In this document: piece by piece, positions 22,301-34,934 of the stretch | Layout: the number at the start of each line of letters is the position of its first letter | Position numbering within the stretch: the first letter of the stretch is position 1 | Source of the DNA: Hansfordia pulvinata | Lineage: Eukaryota > Ascomycota > Sordariomycetes > Xylariales | Length of the DNA: 64,000 bases | NCBI GenBank assembly: GCA_006538405.1 | Contig: BJKQ01000006.1 | Coordinates: 2,069,001 to 2,133,000, forward strand | Reading direction: 5' to 3' | Made by a program: the position numbers and the translations under genes | The notes under the pieces: model-generated | The model's input: the letters and a program-made list of their open reading frames with translations, nothing else | Database searches by the model: none | What the model was told of the DNA's origin: nothing

Positions 22301-25300
22301 CAGCATGTACACGCTACTAGCACTCCCGCTGCTGCAGCGCACAACAAAGTTAGTCTCTAGTACTAGAGCACGCTGCTGATCCCGGGTGGCCAGAAGAATT
22401 GATCAGCCTGAAACCGCGTGTATTGTTCAGGGGCTTGCTCCCCATCTTCATCTTCATGCTGCCTCCCATCGAGCCACCCGTCTGATCACCCTCCATCTAT
22501 TCGCGTATGCGCCGCCCTGCGTCTCGTCATGGTCGCCACTGCTGTCATCTCCAGCATGCCCGTCGGATGCCTCCCCAGTATGTCACTGCCATGCGGTGAC
22601 GCAAGGCGTCGGCCGAGCAGGTGCGCTTGCATTTCGACCGCTGTGCCACCGCCCTCTGCGTTCACGACAGTTCACTCCTCATCGCCGTGATAACGCGGGG
22701 CGCAGGGCAAGACCTGTGTGTCTCTGCGGGTAGATGCTTGCTTGTCAGTCCCCGTGAGCCCGAGGCCGGGGCAGGGCGGTTGGTTGTCTAAGGGCGAAAC
22801 GCCGCCGCGGCCGACCCCTCCCTTCGGACTTCCCATACAAGTTGGTACCGTACTGACTGATCTCGCGTGCCATAACAGAGCCGATTACAAGTACGAGTAC
22901 TCGTGTTGATGGTATTCCTGCCTAGTAGCACACATGGATGCAATCAGGGGCCGTGTCGGACGTTGGAGCCGTCGGTGACAGGATGGCAAGCCAGGCCGAC
23001 GACAGACCTCCGGTTGCATCCAAGGCCACATGGAGCATCTGACGAGTTTTTGACCGGCCTCTCATTCTGTGCACACTCGTACTCATACTCTAGCCCCACG
23101 ACTTGCACTCGTGCTGCCCGCGCAGATCGCCGACGATCGTCGCATCAAGTCTTGAAGCAATCCGGGCCTCGACCGCCGACTACGACAAACGAGTTGAAGT
23201 GCTCGTACCATGGGGCGGTTGGGTGTGGCGCCCTGTCAAGTGTCAGATTAGCAATAGCAAGCCCGTTAGCTCGCCCACAGACGCTGTCCACAGGGTGCGT
23301 TCTCGACCTCGATAGTCCGCGACGATCTTCGGCAACGTTCAATCGGCCTACGGAGTACTCGTACGGGCCCACGACTACGAGCACGACGACGAGTGCCGCT
23401 TGCGCGGCCGAGCTGCGCCCCAGCGCCCGTGCCTGGAGCGGGGACAACCATAGAAAAAGGGGAGCCTCCCTTCGACGGACCAGATTCTCGCTCCGAGTCG
23501 ACACCCGTAGCGCACCCCTACCGCAGGCTAGCACCCATGCTAATATACTTCAAACCCGCCCACATGCCCAGGCGAGGTCCTGGGGCAGAGAGTTTTAATT
23601 GACTAATAATCATCGTCACCCTCCTACGATACTCGTACTCATGGGCTCTGGACTTGGGCTGCTTCTCCGACCCTCTCTGTCGGTCGCTCTGTGCTCTGGC
23701 CTTTTGTGATGCTGAAGCACACTACCGGCAAGGCAGATGATTGCTGGTGTGTTCGAGTACCCTGCGCGGGGGATCCCCGAGCGTACATGGACATGAACCT
23801 GTCCATGTCTGAACAGGGGCCGCAGGTCCGCGAAGGAAGCGCAAGCTCACAGCGAATCCGCAGCTCTCCGCGCTCCGCTATCGTCCTTGTCGGCGCCAGC
23901 TTGGACCTGTGCCTGACTCGAACAAAACCCATCGTAACCCAACGCCACCTGCCACTTGCGGGCACCAACGGACACGGGCCTGCTTGACAGCAACGACTGC
24001 AGGTGAGCGGCGGGACTTCCCAGCTGGCCCACAGCCTTTTGCTACGTAGGGTGTAAATCAGGGGCTTCGCTTGGGTCCATGATGAAAAGCTGCTGCGTTC
24101 TCTCTCCTGGGACCGCTCTTGGCGGGCGAGAGACAAGAGAGAACTCGTACAAGTACGCGTCCCCCTGGATTGTGGCTTGCAGACCCAACCCGAGAGCACA
24201 GCTACCTGAGGTTAGACGATTGCGCCACCCCGAGCAATGGCGGGGCCCTGGGCGTCGCCCCGGGGCCGCGAAGTGGGGGGCATGGCTTTGGCGATGTCAA
24301 AGGGAAGAAGAAGGCCTCAACCCCTGTGTCATCCTATCTCTTGTCTCACGCCTTCAAACCAAGGCGCCCCCGGATTTTCTTGGTCGAGCCGCAGGCCTCC
24401 GGCCGCGTAATTCGTAATCCGAACGAGAGGCAGGTAAAAGGTGGCCGGCCTTTTGGGGAGGGGGCTGGTTCGCCTGCACAGGGACCTGCGCGTGGGAGAT
24501 GAATATACCTGAACATCGTCAAAAGTACAGAACGATCGCTGCGTTGGGCCAAGAGGAAAGGCTGCCGAGCACAGGATCATTGTGCGAGACTGTATAGCTA
24601 CCCGGTACTCGTAGTAGGCCCGTGGAGATGAACAACCACCAGCGCAGTGCGCCATTCGCCCCTTTCCCACCCCCACCCCCGGGTTGCTCGCGTGGGATAC
24701 TGTGGAAACTTGTGTCCCCTCGCGGCCGCGAGCAGCCAACGCAGAAGGAAGAAAGTCGAATTACGGGCTGCACCGCTCGCTTTCGGCTCTTCTCGAAGCT
24801 TTGCCAGGGGCGCGCAGTCGCGGTCGGGGAGGAGGAGGGCATGGAGATGGCGGGATTGGACCGCGTCCCAGCAGCGGACCCTTCTCCCCTTTTCCAGCGC
24901 AGCCGTCGTAGCACCCAGCAGCACGACAGAGCTCTTGCTTCCAACCGCGTACTCCTCAGCGAGGGAAACAAAAGAGAAGAAGAAGAAAGGGGCGGAAGGG
25001 CGGGAAACAAGACGCGCCAGGGTAAACGTCACCCGAATCCCGGGCCCTCCAAGGGTCTGGAGAGGAGAGAAGGCCACGTGATCTCGGTGCTCCCCTGGCC
25101 GCCCTTCGGCCCCGACTGATGAAGCGTCGTGTGCACTCGGGTATGCCCGACGCATGTGCAATGGCGGCGGGCTGACGTGGTTAGAGGGAGACGGTATGGT
25201 ATGTTCTTGACTGGCGCGGTGCACTCAGCGCGTCACCTGTCGACAAGCACATAAAAGTGATGAGGGTCTGTGTGCTGCTACGACGAGTTATCGCCGTTCA

Positions 25301-27676
25301 TCTACCGGGCTTTGAGATGTCGGCTTGCAATGAGGATACAGGGGCGAGGCGACTACTTGCGTTGGAGTTTGGACGAGCCGCCCATGCCAGCAATGCATTT
25401 CTTAGACATGAACGTGTGATATTCCCCGGTTCTGTTGAGCTGAGCGACCCTCCTGGTGAGCCATCTGGTTAGTCAAGCTTGCGGTGCTGCTTCGTCATTC
25501 TCCTCTCCCTGAATCGAGGGGCCATGCTCTTGTCGGAACCCAGCCTCTCACACAGTTGGCTACCAGCTACCCAAGTAAATGGCATGGAAGCTGATGAGAT
25601 ATGGGGAAAGGATCTATACAGTCAGTTGATGCTATCACCAGGCCCACCCTGTTGCAGGCAGCATACGAGTAGTGATAGGCCGCTCTTCCCAGTGCGGATT
25701 GTCCATTTCTCCAGAAGTTCGGGGTCTTGTCTGTGCCGGTCTCGCGTGCCGCACAACCCTCAGAATCCCAACTCACCCCGGCCCGCTCACGTCCTCGAGT
25801 TTGCTCGGTGCGGCGAACAGGCCCCCGAGCGAATCCGCAAAGTGCAGAGCGAGACGGGAGCGACAGGCCCAATAGTGGACATCTAGGCAAAATGTCGTCA
25901 GTCAACAAGGTCCGAGTCAGCCGGCTCGATTCCTCGACTAACACTCTGTGGGAAAGCACATATGGGGTTGGGTCGGGGCAATCTGCATCACAGCCTCGCC
26001 AGCACAACCTCAGAAAACAGTCTCCCCGACGTTGCAGAATCCATCCTCCATCGGACTCAACACAGTCGCTGCAAAGTCATTGTGTGATCGCTAGCTGAGC
26101 TTTTGTGCCGCCACGCAGCCGGGCTGGGGCTGGGGCTGGATGGCATGGCCTACCGCTTTGCTTCCACCACGCCGCCCTACCCGGGGAACTCCACACATAC
26201 GGGTATGAGAGTGTCGCGCGAGACCCCAGCCGGCTTGTTTCCGACTAACCCGTTGCCCTTCAGTGGTCTTTGATCTCGGACAGAGGAGAGCCTCGAGAAT
26301 CCCGGAATTGAGGTGACGTTACGCGTGCCTCGTGGCTAACAGAGCCTGTGCAATCTGTAGCGCGTAAAATGAGGCCGATCTTCCAGGGTAGTCAGTACAT
26401 ATCCCTGCAATCATGTGATGTAGTCGAAGGCTCCGCCAGTCAAGCCATTGTAATGTGGCGATGCCCTTTCGAAAGCAGACGCGTCGCGCGCTGTCTCGCG
26501 GGCTGCAGCTCGCAACTGCGGGGGAAGACCCCTCTGAGAGCATCGGGAACGATGTTGGACCAGGGAAGACGACAATAGTAGATTATATTGAAGACAGCTG
26601 GACTTGCTTATCGGAAAGCAAAGGGCCGTTAGCCTTCTGGAATCGTTGAAGCGCCTACCAAGCACGGAGAAGTATCAGTACATACTCGTGAAGGTTGTGT
26701 CTTATCCCTGGACTCTGCAAGCGCTCGGAGTCCATGTGTTCTTCGAAACTAGTCATCATCACCTGGCATTGGCAACTCTGCACCGTAGATGGCTTAGATG
26801 CGTGCAGTGGTTTTCGGATAGAGGCGGCTTTGCTATCTCCCAGCAGCAGTATCTCTGGCAGCTCTGTCGAGTATCCCTCTTCAGATGGATGCAGCCGAGC
26901 TTTGCTTAGAACTGACCTGTTGGCGGAAATAGGCGGCTGACAGTAGCTGCAATCGGGAGTGTCAAGTCATGGATTTAGGAGCTACGGTGAACGGCAATGC
27001 TGCTGGAATACAGCATGAGCTGTTATGCCACCTCCCCTCGACATCTGTATGGCGGCTTCTTGGACCGCAGCTGCACTGCACCCTCGGCCCGGATGTCTGC
27101 TATAGTGGGCTGCAACTTTCTTTCCGAACCATCCAGTCTCAACACTAAAAGCACTCTCCATCGGCTCGTGCAGTAGAGCCACCACTGACTGCGGCCGAGA
27201 TCAGGGAGTTGATGATAGTGCCCTCTGACGAAAGACGGCGTGGAATCCTGCGCACCCACCTAGTTATCGACCGAACTATCATTTACGTCAAAATATCATT
27301 GTTGAGTCCTGCAGAAGCAATTCTGACAGAACTGCCAGACTCTACGCCCGACGTGATCAACCCGCATTTAGCTTCTCAAACGAGTGGCTCTGCAATGCAG
27401 AACAAAACATATTGGACAACCCGCACACGCGGCGAAAAACACCATGGATAGAAGAGTGCCCCAGCTCGGGATTACAAGGAAAGCCAAGTTATATTCACGT
27501 CTTCTAAAAAGTCCATTCGTGCGCTGATGTTATACATAGTGCATGACCCGTCCAAGCCCGCCAGCCGAGAGGAAACCACTAAACGCCAATAAACCAGAAG
27601 TGTCGGGAAGAAGAGACCATTTAGGCGCAGCCGTGGCCAGAGTCGATATCGAGTCGGGGTCGAGCGAAGGGGGGGG
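19384..27676. other. Gene-poor stretch of about 8.3 kb
   Basis: No protein family is recognisable on either strand. Long open frames (for example minus strand 21008-21985) are Arg/Pro/Gly-rich strings with no domain logic and sit opposite equally long frames. The first ~700 bases probably hold the channel gene promoter. Members of the dispersed palindrome family are frequent from 20280 to 24610. Base composition becomes AT-richer from about 25250 to 27500. Confidence 0.5.
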
Positions 27677-28242
27677 TTACAGAGCGATGGCGCCCCGCCT
27701 GTTTTCGCGGAGATGGAGCATGCCCTGGAGGCCGCAGAAGACGAGGAAACCCTGGACAGGAAAACGTCAGCTCTAGAGCGCGTAAGGAGCCACGGGCAAG
27801 CCCAAAGTGAGTCTGTCTGAGAGGGGCGGGGTTGAATTACAGCGTAGACGATAACGGCAGTGAAGATGGTGCCCGCAACGGCCGGGCCGTCCTTGGGGTC
27901 GGGGTCGTCGGTGCCGCCGACGAATTCGTGGTGTTTGCTAGAGAAGAGACCGCCCAGGATGGAGAGGATGATGATGCCGAAGAACGAGATGACGACGCTG
28001 GAAGGAGGCTGGTTAGCCGACCTGCGGTTGTGGATGTTGTTCCTCACGCCTGGCCGAGCCCTCCGCCACAGATGCCCGTGCTTTCACCCGCGACGGACCG
28101 AATGTCGTGAGAAGAGCGCGTATGCGCAAGCCGTGACGCCGGCATTGGCAGGGCTTGGACAAGACAGCTCGGAGGCGGCAGATGGACGAGGCGGGACGAC
28201 TCACCAAGACCATGCTTGCATGGCACCAACGACGGGCTTCAT
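27677..28242 (-). CDS. V-ATPase subunit f (yeast YPR170W-B / RNaseK-like), three exons
   Basis: Exons are 28205-28242, 27841-27997 and 27677-27751, giving 89 residues. Intron 1 (27998-28204) has a GTGAGT donor, a GCTAACC branch and a TCCAG acceptor. Intron 2 (27752-27840) has a GTAATT donor, a GCTGACG branch and a TCCAG acceptor. All phases agree. The protein starts MKPVVGAMQAWSCVVISFFG, then GLFSSKHHEFVGGTDDPDP, DGPAVAGTIFTAVIVYA and FLVFCGLQG, and ends RRGAIAL. Two transmembrane segments flank a short luminal loop. The layout and motifs match the small Vo-sector subunit f of yeast (MRPVV.., HESFVGS..DPEDGPAVA, FVFCG..). It would sit in the membrane rotor/stator sector of the vacuolar proton pump. 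Each exon is too short to stand out as an open frame. Confidence 0.85.
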
Positions 28243-31200
28243 GATGGCGACGATTGAACGGAGAGCGCGCCTATGTAATGGCGAAAAAGTGTGCTGGACG
28301 GATGGGCCGAGCCGTGTCGAGGAGGCGCCAATGCTGGAAGAGAGGGTCGCTGGGGGATGAGGTGGTCGAGAGATGGTGTAGCGTGTTTGGTGATGCCATC
28401 GGCCCCGGAGCTCACTGATCAGGCGGAAGTAGGTACGTACCTCGAGGCGGCTGCTAGTGGTTTCCGGGGAATGCGGGACTGGAGTTCGGGCCTCCAGCGC
28501 GGTACCGTACGCGCCGAGAAAGGGACTTTGAGTTTTGGGGCGTGCTAGGTGGTAATGCAAGTACTGGATCCTTGGCAGCTGGCCAAACCAAACCAAAGCT
28601 GCTGACAGCTGGTGGCGAGAGGCCCATGTACGGAGTACCTATAAGAGCTCGCACCCCAGCCTTTCAGGGCCCACGAGATATCTCAAGAATGAGCTGGAGG
28701 GCATCATTCATGGCTGTCGCATTAGAACTACAGCATCGTCATATCTACCAAGATCGCGTACTCGCTTGTCTGCTGAATGAAACGTGTCATAGGTGTAAAC
28801 CGCGGATTCCCCGACGAGGACACCCGACAGACTCATGAGGTTCGCAGCCACAATCCATCCAAGCTTGACAATGGCATTCATGTTTCTTAGGTGATCTCAA
28901 GACTACCTATGTTGAGCTGCAAGGATGCTGCGAAATCAACGCGAGAATACCAAGACAGCAATAAGCGTGACCGCGAGAGAGGTGATGGGCACCTCGGGTA
29001 GAATCTACTGGGCATGTCGACCAAGCGGCCAGGCCCGGTGAAGTCTCTCAATGCCCAGATCGGGATCTACCTACCTAATCCCTATCCACGGCGGGTTTTC
29101 CAATATGGCTTGGCCAGTGGACTGCATACATGTAGTTCCTGGGCGGGCAGGAAGGTCCCATTGTGGCCATATTCGCTGATTGCAAAGCCCAACCCACGCG
29201 ATTTGCTTCAGTGTACATTTTTCGAGTCTGCTCCCATGGAAATGAGACGCTGACGGAGGCGAAAGCCCCGACGCATCGTTGACCTCTTCGACGTCATGTC
29301 ATCGGGGGAGAAAAAGGACGCGCCGCCCAAGCACGTGTGACGTTGCCCTCCCGCACGTCATAAAGACCCGGTGATCATGCTCGGCAGGAAGAGCCCACCT
29401 AGCACCAGGGTCCAACAGACGGGCGGGCCGAGAGAAGCAATGCTGCGGGCAGCTCATGAATATTATGAGGACATGGCCAGTACGACTACGGGGTCAGACA
29501 TGGCCCGCTCGGATTCCAGCTGTCAGAGACCTCAACAGCGCTTCGCGTCAGGAAGCCGGCCTGGGATGCTGGAATACCGGCCAAGGCACCATCTCGGCTC
29601 AGCCTTGCCGGAGTGGCCGCGTGGGCTACTGCTTTAATGAGAAGAAGTTTCATCCTCATGGCGCACCGACCATGAGTACAGGCCGGCCAGACTTGGCGCG
29701 CGGCGGCGAGGCAGGCAGGGTGAAATGAGGGAGATGCGAAGGCACGCAGGCTCGGGCCTCGCCCAAGTACGGTCATGTATCTGGGCTCCCTTCAAGACGC
29801 CGTGAGCTGGGCTAAATTCAGAGAGCTGGTCTCACCTGGGCGTCTCTTTCACCTATTCCCTCGCTGCGTTTTTGTGGTCGGCTGGCAGCCGCTCTGGATG
29901 CTCTGGCCGAAAGGTCTGCGCAGCAGCCAGCGATACGCGAGTCGGAACCATCAGACATCAGTCCATATCGCCGTCTCAAGAGGGCCAGGGGCTATATTTA
30001 ACTTTGAGGTAAGGGCGCCGAGGGCACACGCTTTGGAGATACGCGGCGTCTCAGAGGCCCGCCACCGAACTGCCATACCTGGTATATTCAACCATTGAAA
30101 TTTGTGGCGAAGCAGCCGCGATACTCTGTGGCGCCAGAGTCAGGCGTCCGTCGCACGAGGGACTACGAGTGCCTACTGAGGAAAGACAGCAGCACAAGAG
30201 ATGCAGATTAGCCGGCGGGATCACAATATTCCGCAGCCATGTTGTGCGCGTGCAGACAGCCAAGCTGTACGAGAGATTGCCCAAGCGATCACCGCAACTC
30301 GAGATGCCACCGAGGGCGCTGCTCGTATGCATGCTTGATGTGACACGCTGCGCGGCCTGAGCCCTGCGCAGGTGTAACTCGGCCCTGATGACAATTATCC
30401 CGGCGAGGCACAGGTGCGTCTGTCCTTTGGACCTCGGGTCGCACAGCATATGAGCAGCATATGAGAAATGAGCAGTACCGTAGCCCTGACCTGCGGACGT
30501 GGCATGGCAGCCACTTGGGTTGCGCCAGATCACCAGGTGATCATCTGTGATAGCCGTCCGCACATCGTAAGGATAGCCTGGTCTCGAGTGCCGTGTGCCG
30601 GGCCAAGGGCCCAACCACCCGACAGAATGAAACCGCGAATAGCAGCCAAGCTGCGGGTGGCGCCGTATGCTATAGGGCGGCTTATTGGTGCTAAGCTAGC
30701 CACGCCCATAGGCCCCCGTCGAGGCACTCCGTAATTGTTTCGAACGAACCAGCCCGCGGGTTGGCGCCCGGGTGAGCCGCTTGGAAGTGGACCGACACGT
30801 GAGGCGCGCCCAGAGATGAACAATCAATTCTGTGCAATGCGGCGATGCCCCGAATGCGGGATGGAATCCACGGCAGTTTCGGCCAGCGCAGTCTGCCAAA
30901 TTTAGGTGCATTCTTCTCAGCGCTTGACATTGCGCAGCCCCGCGCGCGAGGCGCCTCGATGACTTGACTCTCGTAACAACGCGGCGCTGACGGGGCCTAA
31001 TAACCGACTTGGCTTGGGCGGCTGAGCGAAAGGCTGCGCCCCTGCCGGCGCGAGCGCCTCCCTGGCACGACGACAACACGCTAAGCAGCTTGAGGACCAG
31101 GACCAGGGAGGGCAACGGGGGGAGTGGGAGCGGGAGCGGATCTGGGCGGGCGGACAGCCATGACATGATGTGATGCCTGTCCATGTGCCGGCGGGCGTCT

Positions 31201-31468
31201 TTGGCGCAGATCAGGAAGCGAGGCCGTCATCGCGGCCAGGAGCAGTGCATCAGGGAGCAGCCTCTTGGCTTGAAGGGCGGTTGTCTTTCGGTGGTTTCAG
31301 TTCGGCAACGACAGGTTCAGACTGCGCCTGGGCGTGTCTCGACAGCCATGGGCAGGGCCAGGGCAGCCGGTGGCAAGCAGAAGCAGCACTACGCGTAGAA
31401 GCAGTAGAATTGCCAAGATGAGGATGGAGGATGCGGTGTGTGTGTTCCGTTCGCCGGTGGGCGAGAGG

Positions 31469-31501
<33 letters not shown>

Positions 31502-31513
31502 GTTGGTTGGTTG
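31469..31513. repeat. Tetranucleotide tract (GATT)n-(GGTT)n
   Basis: About seven GATT units run into about four GGTT units. This is a simple sequence with no coding logic. Confidence 0.9.
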
Positions 31514-31687
31514 ATGCGAGAATGTGCGAGGGTGCGAGGGTGCGTGATGAGGGAGGAGGGTTGTTGGGAGAGGGGTGCGGCTTGCGACGGCGTTGTGATT
31601 GGCCGGATGCAGCCGGCGGGCCATCCTCCAGATCCCTGGACCGTCTATACTTAGCCCCCCGCAGGCTGGGCCGGGGTGCGTGCCGTG

Positions 31688-31757
31688 GGCGCTGGAGTGG
31701 GCGCTGGAGTGGGCGCTGGAGTGGGCGCTGGAGTGGGCGCTGGAGTGGGCGCTGGCA
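31688..31757. repeat. 12-base minisatellite GCTGGAGTGGGC
   Basis: Five full units start at 31691, 31703, 31715, 31727 and 31739, with partial units at each end. The perfect 12-base period keeps all six frames open and creates the spurious SAHS-repeat frame on the minus strand. Confidence 0.95.
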
Positions 31758-32366
31758 CGGCTGTCATCAGCTCCGGTGGGCTGCGCCTCTCCACTGGGCC
31801 GGCCCTCGGGTCTGTCCGACCCCACGCAGGTCCCTGCTCCAGGCTATTTGCAGCTCCCAACCCACCTGCACAGGGCTGGCTGGGCTGCATCGAATGTATC
31901 TGCGCATACGGCCGAGATGACATCCTGCAGCTGTGCTCGCGGGTGAGGCCCGGGGACGGCAAGCATTGAATTCAAACAGCAGCCGACCATAGCAGCAAAC
32001 GCGAGGCGATTCTCGTCATGGATGGACTTGGTGCCTCGAATACCAGGTAACGTACCTCTGTACCGGAAGGGCACGCAACGCAGTGCTTGGGGACGGGGGT
32101 GTCTGCCGAAGCCTGTTAGGTACCTACCTACGATACCACGGAATTCTTTACCACCACCTAGCCCACACTGAATATCGTAACGTCTATTCTGGTTATTGAA
32201 TTGTCAGCCCTAAGTTAGGCTCGTACGAGTACGTGGATTACCTAGCACGCCTAGGTACCTTACCTAGAAGTAAGTGGGCTGTAGTTTGTTCGGCAGGCAC
32301 TGCCTGATGGCTGCGCCTCGCGTCATCCCCAGCCAGGGCAGGCGCTCCCCACGACGGGACTGCAAT

Positions 32367-32399
32367 TGTCCTGTCCTGTCCTGTCCTGTCCTGTCCTGT
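32367..32399. repeat. Pentanucleotide run (TGTCC)n
   Basis: About six perfect TGTCC units. It lies about 520 bases upstream of the superoxide dismutase-like start. Confidence 0.95.
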
Positions 32400-32916
32400 G
32401 CGGTGGCGGGCAGTCGCATCGCAACCCCTGCAACCATCGAAAAGTGGGACCCCATCCTGCCTGCCTTTCGTCTGTTTGTTGTTTCGGTCTCGGTTTGTGA
32501 AACGGATCATGGATGCAGGCCGTCCCAAGTGAACACGCCGACTCTTGGTATAAGTACCTCCTCGTCGCTGCCCAGCCGCCCCCCGCGCCTTGCCTCGTCT
32601 GAGTCGTGATCTCGCACTGCATGCCAGCTTCGATATTACCATCACGTCCTCGCGTCGCCGCCTTGCCACCTCCCATTCCACCCGCACCCGCACCCTTCGC
32701 GTCGCCGTACCCCATCTCTCTTATTAAAACACGACACCGCGCAACCGCGCCACCGCTTACACCAGCAAAATCCTCGTCAACGCCAGTAGCGACAGAAGCA
32801 GCACCAGCAGCATCCCATCAACCTCGGGCCAGAGAGACGACTAGTCGCCCTGCAACCTTCACTCAACCGCAACCCGTAGAGCCTTCGAGCGCACCAGACA
32901 GACATACTCGCCCACC

Positions 32917-33856
32917 ATGCGTCCCTCTATTCTCGCCCTTGCCTCGGCCTTTGGCATCTCCAGCTCTGCCGCCCGGGCTGCGACTGACGCCATGCCCGTC
33001 TCCGGGAACTCTCCCGGCAAGACCTTCACCGCCGTCTTGCCTGATGAGCCCTTCACAAAAGCCAGCAGCGTCAACGGCAACGTCAAGGGATCCCTCACGG
33101 CGACCTCGGGTCCCGGGGGAAAGGGTGTCGATTACACCGTCGAGTTCTCCAACCTGCCCAAGGAGGGCGGGCCTTTCAGTAAGCCGCCGCCCCGCTTCAT
33201 CGCTTCGTCGATCTTGTTCGCTTGCTGACTGTCAAATAGCCTACCATATTCACGTGGACCCCGTCCCTGAGGACGGAAACTGCACCAAGACCCTGGCCCA
33301 TCTCGACCCTTTTGCTCGCGGCGAGGAGCCTTCGTGTGACAGCTCCAAGCCCGAATCCTGCCAGGTCGGTGATCTGAGCGGCAAGTACGGCAAGATCCCA
33401 GTCGGCCAGGACTCGTACAGCAAGACCTTCCACGATGACTTCGCCTCCATGGAGGAAGGCGTCGGCTCTTATTTTGGCAACCGCAGCTTCGTCTTTCACT
33501 TTGCCAATAAGACGCGCATTACCTGCGCCAACTTTGCGCCCCTCGAGTCGGATGAGGACTGCGAGGACGACGGCAGCGAGGACGGCAGCGCTCCCGCCAG
33601 CAGCGCGGTGCCCACCTACGACAACGGCACCATCACCTCGGTCACCTCGGCCCTCGGCGGCCTGGCCACTGGAACGGGCAGCCCCAGCAGTGCCGTAGGC
33701 GGCAACAGCACGTTCGCTCTACCCACCGCAACCCCCGTCAAGCCCGACGTCGTGTCGTCCCCGACCGCCACGGTCCCCGTCGCTGCCGCCAACGCCCTCG
33801 GCGTGGCTCGCGACGCTTTGCTGCTGGCCCCGCTGGCCGCCGCCCTTTTCCTGTAA
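32917..33856 (+). CDS. GPI-anchored, SOD5-like extracellular superoxide dismutase
   Basis: Exons are 32917-33178 and 33240-33856, giving 292 residues. The intron (33179-33239) has a GTAAGC donor, a GCTGACT branch and an AATAG acceptor. MRPSILALASAFGISSSAARA is a signal peptide. The domain at about 25-186 has the copper-site arrangement of Cu/Zn or copper-only dismutases: H90-I-H92, H108 in AHLDP, and H174 in FVFHFANKTRITC. The spacing of the first three His matches Candida SOD5 as I know it. It also has CQVGDLSGK and two candidate disulphides. A Ser/Thr/Gly-rich stalk (about 195-265) follows, and the end (ARDALLLAPLAAALFL) is a GPI-attachment signal. Secreted enzymes of this type remove superoxide at the cell surface, often during host contact. 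The family is clear; copper-only status is inferred. Confidence 0.88.
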
Positions 33857-34934
33857 ACGAAGAGCTGCTTTTGAGTCCTGAATACGCCAGCAGTTATTTG
33901 TTTGGCTGTTAGCATGCCATCTAATACCCCAAAGAGATACCCATGGAGGCCTCCGGTCAGCGCGAGGTTCTGAGCCACAGTTCGGATAGCTGGGAGCAAT
34001 GCCATGGATAGAGAGCACGGAAAGGAGTGGTTCTTGGAATGTGGTGGCCACAACTGAACCTGATCGGTCCTCCTTTTCTGACTTGATGCCTTTTCGCTTT
34101 CATGTCCATCTTGTTTTCGTGTACTAGTTAAAGTCTCTTGACATCGCCTGCACTGCATTTTTGTCTTTTAGCACTGCACGGCTTTTTCGAGTTTCTCACT
34201 GAATACCATTTACTTCTTCCAGACCTGCAGATCAACTCGACCCGTGAGTGCAAACACAGGCTTGCAAATTGTCTTCTACCGCTACGCGCCGGAATTAGTA
34301 TGCTCGTAATCGGGCGCTCCGGGGACAACGGGTTGAACCCGGTCTCCGGGGCCACACGGCTGCGTCCACTCACTCCCCCTCATCAGCCGCGCCAGCACAA
34401 TCATCGGGGAACGGCAAGGGGCTTCATGAGAGGCTGGATGAAGGATCGAGGAGATGATTCAACCAAAGTGATTGGCAAGACACAGACTAACGGGTTCAGC
34501 ACTGCTACCCAGGCCGGGGAGATATGGGCCATTCTTGCTGCGCTGATGGAGGTTGAATTCGACTGTTTCGCTGGGACATGGGAAATCTATAGGGTTCTGT
34601 GAAAGCTCGTGTCTACCGGTTCTCTTCCTACTCATCGTTTGCTTCCCTCGTTCGCCTCACCCAAGTCCGTGTGGAAATGACAAGAAAAAAAAATAGGAAA
34701 AAAAAAAGGCACATAGACGTCATGATACGCGTGATAGAGTGGCCCTTGAGAGAGAGAGAGCGATATCGCCATCTTCCTCAAACCGTCACGGGTCGCCCAT
34801 CAGCAGGTCTAGTAGGTTCGAGTGGGTCTTGCATCAGTATGGACAAACGTTGCTAAACACGCTCCAACAGGGTATCTCAGAAATTGCACGCAAGTCATCG
34901 AATTGGCCGTCGGGAGTGCGGGTAGTGTCCGCGT
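33857..34934. terminator. Convergent 3' region between SOD-like and C2H2 genes
   Basis: The plus-strand dismutase-like gene and the minus-strand transcription-factor gene end toward each other across about 1.1 kb, so both terminators lie here. No supported gene is present. A-rich tracts at about 34683-34708 and a GA run near 34751-34760 are the only notable sequence features. Confidence 0.5.

Larger units (their letters stand above)
28243..32916. other. Gene-poor stretch of about 4.7 kb between divergent genes
   Basis: It separates the minus-strand V-ATPase f gene from the plus-strand superoxide dismutase-like gene, so it must contain both promoters, but most of it holds nothing I recognise. 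It carries a TACGGAGTA motif (28629-28637), TACCTACCTA motifs (near 29069 and 32119), a tetranucleotide tract, a 12-base minisatellite and a CCTGT pentamer run. The last ~300 bases are C-rich and A/C-rich, as expected of a leader. Confidence 0.5.

Noticed and set aside
31688..31757. Regularly spaced repeats resembling an array
   Set aside because: A 12-base head-to-tail minisatellite without spacers in a eukaryotic genome is not a CRISPR array.
31250..31825. Minus-strand frame with SAHS repeats
   Set aside because: The repeats are the translation of the 12-base minisatellite and the GATT tract, with no flanking protein features.
34330..34350. GGGTTGAACCC considered as a tRNA T-arm
   Set aside because: It lacks the GGTTCRA consensus in either orientation and has no A box at the right distance.
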